This document shows, piece by piece, positions 6,188 through 14,400 of a stretch of DNA of 64,000 nt (position 1 is its first letter; each line of letters starts with the position of its first letter). The DNA comes from Pseudoalteromonas holothuriae (lineage in GTDB: Bacteria > Pseudomonadota > Gammaproteobacteria > Enterobacterales > Alteromonadaceae): NCBI RefSeq assembly GCF_945859825.1, contig NZ_CAMAPC010000007.1, positions 1 through 64,000 of the forward strand, read 5' to 3'. The translations under genes were made by a program, and so were the position numbers. Below the pieces are notes generated by a model. The model ran no database searches. It was given only the letters and a program-made list of their open reading frames with translations, and was not told where the DNA came from.

Positions 6188-7848
6188 GAAGGCATCCCCT
6201 CATTTTCAACACTATGATGTTCCATTAACTGTCCCTCTACCATTTTCAAATGTACATCTGCCAAATGGAAGTATGCATCATCGTGAGTTATTGCTATCAC
6301 CGTATTACCTCGAGCTTTAAGCTTAGGTAATACCTGCTCATAGAATTTTCGCCTAAAAATTGGATCTTGATCTGCTGCCCACTCATCAAATATGTAAACA
6401 GGACGATTTTCTAAAATTGTACTAAGTAATGCCAGCCGCTTTCTCTGGCCTGAAGATAAATCGATGGTGCTAAATTGTGCATCCTTAACACTCACTTTGG
6501 TGTTCATTTCTAGAAACAATAACCAGTCATCTATTTCTTGTTGTGAACTGGTGCGAATACCGTAGAGTTGTTTAAATAAATGAAAATCAGAAAACACAGC
6601 TGTGAATAAGCTTCGATAAGTATCAAGGTCGTTATTGGTTATCGCATTTGAGTTCAGAGATATTTGCCCGCCTTGTAACTCATATAATCCAGTTAGCATA
6701 CGGATAAATGTGGTCTTGCCGCTGCCATTACCACCGGTAATAAAAGTGATTTGTCCAGGCTTAATACTTAAATCAACAGGCCCGACAAAAAACGGACGAT
6801 CACCTTTATCTCTATTGTGTTGATAGTATGCGCCTTCTAAGCGTATTTCTTCAAACGCACGGATCTGTGTTTCGCTATGCTTAGTATCTTGGTGTTGTGC
6901 CTTCTGGGACGCTAATTTTAGTTCATTTTCCAGTGCCAACACATTATTCGCCGCTTCTGTGGCTGTGGTATAAATAGGGATACCACCAACAATACTGGTA
7001 ATAGGGCCAATTAAAAATAAAGAGGCGGTTGTTACTTTAATCACCACATCGGTATAAACGTTTGAGAGCATTGGCACAACGAATACCATCGCACCAGTTG
7101 CAGCAAAGAATGTGATTTGCGACAACACAAAATCTGTAGCGAATAGGGTTTGTGTTGTGGTTTTAGCCTTTTTAGCACGGTTAGAGTCGCTAATAAATTC
7201 ATGCTCTAAATCATCCGCACGAGGCACACTCAACTTTACTTCTTTAAAGCCATCTAGCAAATCAGATAACCTTTGAATAAGCATATTTTCACTCTCAAAG
7301 GATAACTGCATATTTTTTTGAATTTCATCTGCTCTTAATCGGTGTATGCTTGCTCCAAGCATAATCAATACCGAAATCACTAAAAACGCGACAAACGAAT
7401 GATAAGCAATATAGAGGGAAGTAAAAAATACTAAGGTAATCGATTGTCCAATAATAACAAACAATTGCGCAGATTGAGAAATGGTTTGTAGCTCTTTACT
7501 TAACGTATTAAAGATCCGCTCTTTACCAATTTTTTCTAAGGTAGATAACTCCGTATGACGAACACACTCAAACAACTCTACGCGCAACCCTGCAATGGCT
7601 TTTTCAACCGTACGCGCCGCTTTGGTCATCAAGCGTTGCTGTGTTAAACCATAAATCGCAATCGTTAAGCTAAATAAAGCTAAGTAGTAAAGAATATGGT
7701 TTTCTTTGCTAATATCAGAAATGTTCTCTGCTACGTTATTGATTAGCGCAAGCACCAGTGCGTTAGCAAGGCCTGAAATACAACCAAGCGCTACAAAGGT
7801 CCTTTTTTTTATTTTTATGTTTCGACTTATTAAATCGTATAATACCAT
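6184..7848 (-). CDS. Cyclic-peptide export ABC transporter, PvdE/SyrD type (fused permease-ATPase)
   Basis: A 554-residue half-transporter. Six membrane helices fill the first 300 residues. The ATPase domain has Walker A GGNGSGKTT (about 370), signature LSSGQRKRLAL (about 462) and Walker B VYIFDEWAADQDP (about 484). The DEWAADQDP string is characteristic of the family that exports pyoverdine precursor (PvdE) and syringomycin (SyrD). The start at ATG 7846-7848 is preferred because it puts the protein directly before the first membrane region; an ATG 12 codons upstream (to 7884) is possible. Neither has a strong ribosome binding site. It is the likely exporter of the lipopeptide made by the giant synthetases upstream. 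Confidence 0.88.
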   Translation of the reverse strand: MVLYDLISRNIKIKKRTFVALGCISGLANALVLALINNVAENISDISKENHILYYLALFSLTIAIYGLTQQRLMTKAARTVEKAIAGLRVELFECVRHTELSTLEKIGKERIFNTLSKELQTISQSAQLFVIIGQSITLVFFTSLYIAYHSFVAFLVISVLIMLGASIHRLRADEIQKNMQLSFESENMLIQRLSDLLDGFKEVKLSVPRADDLEHEFISDSNRAKKAKTTTQTLFATDFVLSQITFFAATGAMVFVVPMLSNVYTDVVIKVTTASLFLIGPITSIVGGIPIYTTATEAANNVLALENELKLASQKAQHQDTKHSETQIRAFEEIRLEGAYYQHNRDKGDRPFFVGPVDLSIKPGQITFITGGNGSGKTTFIRMLTGLYELQGGQISLNSNAITNNDLDTYRSLFTAVFSDFHLFKQLYGIRTSSQQEIDDWLLFLEMNTKVSVKDAQFSTIDLSSGQRKRLALLSTILENRPVYIFDEWAADQDPIFRRKFYEQVLPKLKARGNTVIAITHDDAYFHLADVHLKMVEGQLMEHHSVENEGMPS

Positions 7849-7956
7849 TTCATTATCTTTTATTGTTTTAGTACTCACAAACATATGTATATTTGCGAGT
7901 TTGACTAAGTTCCATGTAAATGAATGCCGCAGTCAAACAGACGTCCGTGCGATCTT

Positions 7957-8130
7957 CTACTCTTCTTCCTCTTCAATCGGCTCTCTGCGTTTGGCTAAAA
8001 ATAAAATAAGTAAACCAGCTAATGGCGTGAACACTAATGAAATCAAAAAGAACCCAACTGGGCCTGCAAACGTGTTTCGGCCCCAATAACCCGATAGCAT
8101 GCACAAAGCTAAATACAGTATTACCAGCAT
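7957..8130 (-). CDS. 57-residue two-segment membrane protein with acidic tail
   Basis: This short gene starts at ATG 8128-8130 with AAGGA six bases upstream and ends in TAG. The product has two hydrophobic stretches (MLVILYLALCMLSGYW and about residues 25-46, VGFFLISLVFTPLAGLLILFL), then KRREPIEEEEE. It lies between the DUF697 gene and the exporter on the same strand, 73 and 108 bases from them. No family is recognised with certainty; similar short orphan membrane proteins are common in marine gammaproteobacteria. The good ribosome binding site and hydrophobic pattern make it a likely real gene. Confidence 0.7.
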   Translation of the reverse strand: MLVILYLALCMLSGYWGRNTFAGPVGFFLISLVFTPLAGLLILFLAKRREPIEEEEE

Positions 8131-8162
8131 TTTCTATTCCTTAAGTTAACAACGGTATGATA

Positions 8163-8191
8163 AATAAACCAGCAGAAATCTGCTGGTTTAT
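8163..8191 (-). terminator. Hairpin terminator after the DUF697 gene
   Basis: AAACCAGCAG / CTGCTGGTTT, a 10-bp perfect stem with a four-base loop, followed on the minus strand by ATTTATC. It lies 11 bases after the DUF697 stop. The short T-tract suggests partial read-through into the small membrane-protein gene. Confidence 0.65.
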
Positions 8192-8201
8192 CAAGTTACT
8201 A

Positions 8202-8753
8202 CTAATTAGCAGCATTCACTTGAGTGTCTGCGTTACTTGTGTCTTTACGATACTTTGCTGCAATGTCAGAAATGTCATCCTTCATACTCGAAAGATCAAG
8301 ATCTAACAAAGTTCCGTCATGTTCAAAGTGTCGAATAAACGTCGTGCCTACTGCATGACAAGATGCCGCAGATACAACCGGCATAAATGCCAACGAGCTT
8401 AAAGTGCCAATAATTGGCACGGCCTTTAGGAAGCTACTCAAGCCAGCGCCGCCTAAAGTTTGTGGAAATGAACCGCCGATAACCGCACTAAGCGTGCCAC
8501 GTATTTTATTGTCGCTATACGATTGACCATACACCTTAGCGAGTTCACTGATCATTTTTATTTGAATACCTGTCAACGCAACTAAGTCGACCGCAGGAAT
8601 AGGTATTAACCCACTACCAAACGACCACTTTGTATACTTATCGACAATAAGTTGCGCAACGGCTTCACGATTTTCAACCTCAACAGGGCTAGTGCCTTGC
8701 TCAGACTTTGTATCGTTTACCTTCTCTTCCTTCGCTGTTTTTGTCGCAGTCAT
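8202..8753 (-). CDS. DUF697-family protein
   Basis: A 183-residue protein. The ATG at 8751-8753 has AGAGGA at good spacing and is preferred over an upstream in-frame start. A polar, charged N-terminus of about 30 residues is followed by the DUF697 core: the hydrophobic-amphipathic segment GLIPIPAVDLVALTGIQIKMI and a later glycine-rich hydrophobic hairpin (about 110-140, SSFLKAVPIIGTLSSLAFMP). The family is uncharacterised; members are predicted membrane-associated and are sometimes fused to or next to GTPases. Here it sits between the lipopeptide tailoring genes and the exporter, which suggests but does not prove a link to that pathway. Confidence 0.75.
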   Translation of the reverse strand: MTATKTAKEEKVNDTKSEQGTSPVEVENREAVAQLIVDKYTKWSFGSGLIPIPAVDLVALTGIQIKMISELAKVYGQSYSDNKIRGTLSAVIGGSFPQTLGGAGLSSFLKAVPIIGTLSSLAFMPVVSAASCHAVGTTFIRHFEHDGTLLDLDLSSMKDDISDIAAKYRKDTSNADTQVNAAN

Positions 8754-8882
8754 AATAAGTCCTCTATGATTTAGAATTAAACAGTTGTTAAACATATCAA
8801 ACTACGTCAAAGCTAATTAAAGCCTAATCTTTAGTTTGCCCTTTTTTCACCTAACACCCACATGTGGTGACAGGTAATTCTG

Positions 8883-8910
8883 TTACTGTGAAAAGTTGTT
8901 CTCACGGTAA
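8883..8910. promoter_or_regulatory. Palindromic candidate operator or terminator stem
   Basis: TTACTGTGA and TCACGGTAA, 9-bp arms with one G-T type mismatch, are separated by 10 bases. The site lies 52 bases after the serine-hydrolase stop and about 130 bases before the DUF697 start. It could bind a dimeric regulator of the DUF697-exporter segment. A terminator role is less likely because the minus strand has no T-run after it. A second small palindrome, CCACATGTGG, lies at 8858-8867. Confidence 0.35.
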
Positions 8911-8961
8911 AAAACGAAATACAACTGCTCTATTTCCTTTTCTTATTCACTTTTATTGCAC

Positions 8962-10329
8962 TCAAGCGTCGTTTAAAACACTTTGACAACTATCACTTCG
9001 ATGCGAATCGCTGTAAAAAATAATGTTTCTAATTTCACTTGAAATACAATCTGACTCCGTACCTGTTTTAACGTAATTACTAAAGACCATGACCGATTGG
9101 TCTCGCTCAATAAGACGATTGAAGCTGGTCACCCACGAATATGGATAACTTCCAGAGTACTGTAAAAATTTTTCATATTTTCTTAAGTTTGTATCGCTGG
9201 GGTTTTGTGGGCAATCAGCAACTTTTCCATATTGATTTGGATCGATATAGGTTACAAACCAGCCATAGCCGTAATATTCACAAGATTGTGAACTATTGGT
9301 ATTTGAATACGGTGCAAATGCTGCTAGTTTTTGCACTTCATTTAAAATTTGATCAGTATATAAACCTTGATCCCACTTATGCATATCTTCAACAGTGGCA
9401 TACATATCGCCAGCTGAGTATAAAACTAATGGATTGCTATATGGATTTACTAAAATATCTTCATATGGCGCAGGCCCCCCAACTGCGGGGGGACGCCCAT
9501 TGGCAAGAGGTAAATATTGGTTCTGATTATAAATATAGCCTGTGGTCATATTTGGATAAATACCAAGCTCGCTAAACGAGCCACTATCGCTCATCCCCAA
9601 GGTATTCAAAATTTGATCTTTTAAAATATTTTCAAACCAGAACTCTTCACCAATGTTACCTTGTGTGCCAGCTGCCAGCTGCTCAATAATGTTACCTATT
9701 AGGTAATAATTACAATTACTGTACTGATATTTAGAGCCCGGTGTAAAAGATGGCATATCACTTTGTCCCGTACAGGTGCAAAAACGATTACTAAAGTCTT
9801 CTGGACCGTTTAGGTTTAAAGCTTGGTCGTACAAAAATGGACGCCAACCATAATTATCGTATACCTGTTCATTGTCACTATAATTATCAATACCAGATGA
9901 CATAGTCAGTAAATTATGCAAAGACACATCTGCACACTGATTTTCAGGAAACCAAGGTAAGTGATCACCAATCGTTTCTTGCCTTAAATCTTTTCCCTCT
10001 AACATTCGCATCAAAATAGCCGCAGCAAATGCTTTGGTATTTGAGCCTATACGGTATTTAGACTCAACCGTATTCTCCACCCCATATTGCATACTTTGTG
10101 GACCACAATTAGCCTGATAAACCACACTATCTGATGATGTTATATATATGGTGCCAAAAAAAACTAATTTGTCGCAGTAATCGTTTACTGTGGTTTGGAT
10201 CATTTCGATTTGACTAGACGTAATTGTGGTGTTTTTAGCGACACTCTTTTTTTGTAAACATGAAGCTAAAATTAAACTAATCAAACACAATACGGTCATT
10301 TTAAAACGCGAATGTAAAAGCCATTTCAT
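8962..10329 (-). CDS. Serine hydrolase lipoprotein of the beta-lactamase (class C/PBP) fold
   Basis: A 455-residue protein starting at ATG 10327-10329 with GAAGGA upstream. A lipoprotein signal ends in LASC (Cys24), so the mature protein is probably anchored in a membrane facing the periplasm. The beta-lactamase-family SxxK motif is SNTK (Ser96, Lys99) and the second motif is YSN (Tyr203-Asn205). The third motif is not the usual KTG; LQYSGSYPYSW near residue 392 may replace it. Many cysteines suggest disulfides. The family includes D-aminopeptidases, esterases, peptide-processing enzymes and true lactamases. Its place 98 bases after the dioxygenase gene suggests a role in trimming, cyclising or resisting the lipopeptide; this is inference. 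Confidence 0.8.
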   Translation of the reverse strand: MKWLLHSRFKMTVLCLISLILASCLQKKSVAKNTTITSSQIEMIQTTVNDYCDKLVFFGTIYITSSDSVVYQANCGPQSMQYGVENTVESKYRIGSNTKAFAAAILMRMLEGKDLRQETIGDHLPWFPENQCADVSLHNLLTMSSGIDNYSDNEQVYDNYGWRPFLYDQALNLNGPEDFSNRFCTCTGQSDMPSFTPGSKYQYSNCNYYLIGNIIEQLAAGTQGNIGEEFWFENILKDQILNTLGMSDSGSFSELGIYPNMTTGYIYNQNQYLPLANGRPPAVGGPAPYEDILVNPYSNPLVLYSAGDMYATVEDMHKWDQGLYTDQILNEVQKLAAFAPYSNTNSSQSCEYYGYGWFVTYIDPNQYGKVADCPQNPSDTNLRKYEKFLQYSGSYPYSWVTSFNRLIERDQSVMVFSNYVKTGTESDCISSEIRNIIFYSDSHRSDSCQSVLNDA

Positions 10330-10426
10330 TGTTGTTTTTCCTTCAATAAATGTCTGTTATTTGCTAACTACACAACGACTAACAAAACTCATTATGCTTG
10401 AGCGTATCAAGCGACTATTTACTACT

Positions 10427-11389
10427 TCATGATGATATTTTTGCCATGCCAACGAGTACTTTTCTAACTCCCGTGTATGCTTGTCGACCATGGGTATAGA
10501 GCATATTGTCTAACAGCAAAATATCATTTCTTTGCCAAGTAAAAGAAAATGTTACATCTTGATATACTCTATTTATCACTTGAATATATTCGTCTGGAAT
10601 AACACTACCATCACCAAAGTAGGCGTTACGGGGCAGTTTATCTTCGCCAATACTTGTACGCATTAAATCAGACATGTTTGCGTCGATACTTGAGGCATGA
10701 AAAAGATGCGCTTGGTTAAACCAAATCTTTTCACCTGTTTGTGGATGCTTTGCCACTGCAGGTCGGTATTGACGTGTTTGTAACCGCTCATCGAACCATT
10801 CAAACTCTATGTCATTTGCTACACAGTAAGCCTCAACCTCAACTTTGCTGTCAGTCTGAAATACTTCTTGCCAAGGTAAGTCTATATTGCCGTAATTGCG
10901 AACGTACATAACACCTTGCTGCTCGAACTTATCTCGAATTTCGACTGGCATGTTTTTGTAAACTAAACGGCTGTCAGCAAGTGGCGTATCTCCCCCAGTT
11001 TTTGCTGGCAGCACGCAAAAGAACCCCATTCGCATTGGCCACTTATTTGAATATGCATTTTCATTATGCTGCAATATAACTTGGTCCGAATGATATTCAG
11101 TTGTCGTATAGATATTGTTTTTCATCGCCGTGCGAGGCGATGAACGATACATATATTGGCTAAGTGGTTCACCGAATATGGTTTCAAGTATAGTGCTAAA
11201 CTGATTACTACTGACTATATTTAAACCACGCAGCAAAGCAAAACCGTCATGATTAACCCACCGGTTAATCTCTTCAATGTGGTTTTTAACCCAGGCTAAA
11301 CCACTTTGTTTTTGTAATGACAGGTCATGGATCCGATGATCGACAACCGCTGCGTTTGTATCCATCTTTACTGTTAATAATTGATCCAT
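10427..11389 (-). CDS. SyrP/TauD-family Fe(II)/2-oxoglutarate dioxygenase
   Basis: A 320-residue enzyme with the fold of the TauD family and the variant iron triad HxE...H: His108 and Glu110 in LQHNENAY, and His300 in YTHGRQAYTG. Arg309 (GVRK) is placed to bind 2-oxoglutarate. The HNE form is typical of the SyrP/MppO branch, which beta-hydroxylates amino acids, often while tethered to an NRPS carrier protein (known for SyrP with aspartate). The start has GGATAGGAAT upstream. The gene follows the last synthetase by 59 bases on the same strand, so it is almost certainly a tailoring enzyme. The Asp- or Asn-loading modules are the best candidate substrates. Confidence 0.87.
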   Translation of the reverse strand: MDQLLTVKMDTNAAVVDHRIHDLSLQKQSGLAWVKNHIEEINRWVNHDGFALLRGLNIVSSNQFSTILETIFGEPLSQYMYRSSPRTAMKNNIYTTTEYHSDQVILQHNENAYSNKWPMRMGFFCVLPAKTGGDTPLADSRLVYKNMPVEIRDKFEQQGVMYVRNYGNIDLPWQEVFQTDSKVEVEAYCVANDIEFEWFDERLQTRQYRPAVAKHPQTGEKIWFNQAHLFHASSIDANMSDLMRTSIGEDKLPRNAYFGDGSVIPDEYIQVINRVYQDVTFSFTWQRNDILLLDNMLYTHGRQAYTGVRKVLVGMAKISS

Positions 11390-11448
11390 TTTATTCCTAT
11401 CCTTTCACTTGGTAAGGTCTACACTGTAGAACAAAAATTTTACAACCG

Positions 11449-14400
11449 TTAATTAAGAACGTAATTCTTTTCTAGTAAATTAATAATTTCACCCACATGC
11501 TCTTTTTGTAATATGCTCAGATGATTACCAGCGATTTCATACACCGATAACTTGGTACTTAAACTTGCCCATCCCATATCTGAACTAAGTAACTTGTCTT
11601 TAAAGTGTGTTGTTTGCTGTGCTTTTATCACTGCAGTAGGGACATTATCTAACCGCATATTAAGGTTGATATGAGCGTTAAGCTGCGCACTAAAAGCAGT
11701 TGCAAAGCAACTCAATTGCTTACTTGAAAAACGATACCCTGAGTTACATAAAAATTGGCTCAGCCAACTGTATTGCTGCTCTAAAGAAAGCGCTTTGTAA
11801 TTGCATATTTGTTCAATGGACAACTGAAGTGCAAAAAACTCCGTTATGTTCTCTAACATAAACTGCGCACACTGCTGCGCGTCAAATATTTCATTTTCAT
11901 CATGAGGGACTGGCGTATCTAATAAGGTGAGTGTTGATTTTAGCGTCTTATTGACAGTTGCTTGCTTAGCTATTTCATAGGCAATAAAGCTGCCGAATGA
12001 GTGGCCAACTAAGTGCACCTGAGCAAGCTCTAGCGTTGTTAACTCGCTCAAATAATGCTGTGCTGTTAGTGTTAAAGAACTAACTACTTCACAACGATTA
12101 GCTATTTCATCTGGTTGTAATCCAAAAACTGGAATACGTTCGTCCAATTTTTGTACCAAGCTCTGGAATGCCATTAATAAGCCACCAGCCCCACCAATTA
12201 ACACGATAGGGGTATAGCCTTGTTGGCCAGATTGCAAACAAACTAGCGTCTTTGTATCTTGAACATGGTGGTCCATAGCATGTATGCGCCTTTGCAATAC
12301 ATCACTTAGTGTGGCAATTGAACGATGTTGAAAAACCAACTCAATGGGTACTTCATAGTTAAGCGCATTACTTAATTCACCGACTAACCGCATCGCTAAC
12401 AATGAGTGCAGGCCAAGTGTGAAAAAATCATCATGTAAATTAATTGAATTAATATTGAGCAACTGTTTAACTCTGTTTGATAGCTCAACCTGCAGCGGCG
12501 TTTTAATCTCTTCATGGTTGATTACTTTATCGCAGCGGTTAATATTACTCGCGATTTCGACGAGTTGTTTTCTATCAACTTTACCATTACCAGTTAGCGG
12601 TAACTCAGCCATAAGTTCAATATGACGTGGCACCATGTAATCAGGTAGCTTTTGTGCCAAAACCCGACTTAGTTGAGCTGCGTCTGTATTTGCTGACTTT
12701 GCAACAACAAAGGCATGCAATTGCTTGGTGCCGTTAACATCGTCACAAACTACCACAGCACAAGTCACAACATTATCATCAAGCAGTAAGCTGCGTTCTA
12801 TTTCTCCAAGCTCTATGCGATACCCACGAACCTTTACCTGTTCATCTAAACGGCAAATATATTCCAACTCATTATTGGCGTTTATTCTTACCTTATCTCC
12901 TGTTTTATACAGTCTCGCACCGCTATACTCATCTGTAATAAAGGCTTTATTGGTCTTCTCTGTATCCCCTAAATATCCACGTGCTAAACAAGCGCCACTA
13001 ATATAAAGCTCACCTGATATATAATAAGGCACAGCACGGCGGTATTTGTCTAATATTGACAGCGTAGCCCCCATAACAGGCTTACCAATTGCTAATCGCT
13101 CACTTTGGTGATGAGTAACATCACGCAGTGTTGTAGAGATAGTTGCTTCAGTGGGCCCATAGGCGTTAACTAAACGTATTGTAGCACTCTGATTCTTTTG
13201 CCAACGACGCAGCGCAGAGGTTTGCATTTGCTCTCCACCAATAGTGATCACTCTAAGCCCAGTGCCAAAGTCCACTTTTTCCATTGCAAGTGTATGCCAA
13301 TAAGCCGTTGGTAGGCTCATCAAAGTGAGTGTACTTTGAACAGCAACTTTACCAAGCCCCTTGGCCGTTAATAGTTGGTTAGAGTCGGCCAAAACCAAAG
13401 TTGCACCATTTAATAATGTGCAAAATAACTCCTCGGCAAATACATCAAAGCTACAGCTGGCAAACTGTAGATAATTATCAGCATAAGAAATGCCATAGCA
13501 TTTGCTTAAAAATGACACATAATTGAGTACACTCTGCTGCTCTACCATCACTCCTTTAGGTGTGCCTGTCGTACCCGATGTATAGATGACATAGCATAAC
13601 TTTGATTTTGCATAATCAACGTCAGAGGTATTTATAAATGTACTTGGTAAATCAGCGGGTAGATGCATAACGTCAAATATGGTGCACTTTGGTAAGTCAT
13701 CCCTCCAGTCACTTTGGCTACTTATAAGTCCAGATATATCCGCGTTTTGAGCCATGAAATTGCGACGAGCAATAGGAAGTTGAGGTGATATTGGTAAATA
13801 AGCAGCCCCCATTTTTAAACACGCTAAAATAGCTATTATCAATTCAAAGCCTGCTTTTAAACAAATACCAATGAGTGGCTGATTTGTCTGTTTGGGCAAG
13901 TGTTGCTGAATATAATTGGCGTATTGATTTACGTGCTTATCGAGTTGCAGGTAACTCATATTAATTCTTTCACTTGCATGATAGTACTCAAGCGCCCGCT
14001 TTTGTGGATGTAATTTTACTATTAGCTCAAAACGTTGAATCAAAGTAGTGTTGGCATCAAATTCAACAAACCCGGTGTCAGGTAAAGACAGCGAAAATGT
14101 GTCCAACGGTAACTTGAAGTCTGTACGTGCAACCAACGGCAATTTATACAATTGCTCATTTGGGTGATTAACAAACATATTTAACAAATGCATTAATGTC
14201 TCTAAGCTTTGCTCGGCGACATTATGATTAATACATCCTGTGTCGTAACATAAATTAAGTGATACTTGTTCCGCCGCGCCCACAACCAGTGTAAGTGGGT
14301 AATGGGTATGGTCTACATAATTTTGGCTAATAACCTCAAATGGCACATCATCCGCATTATCAAGGGGTGCTGTAGGATAGTTTTCAAATACATATAATGC

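Noticed and set aside
8962..10329. Serine hydrolase as a ClbP/ZmaM-type prodrug-activating peptidase
   Set aside because: ClbP-type enzymes have C-terminal membrane helices and act on N-acyl-D-Asn prodrug motifs. This protein is a lipoprotein without such helices, and the starter is a beta-amino acyl-Gly unit.
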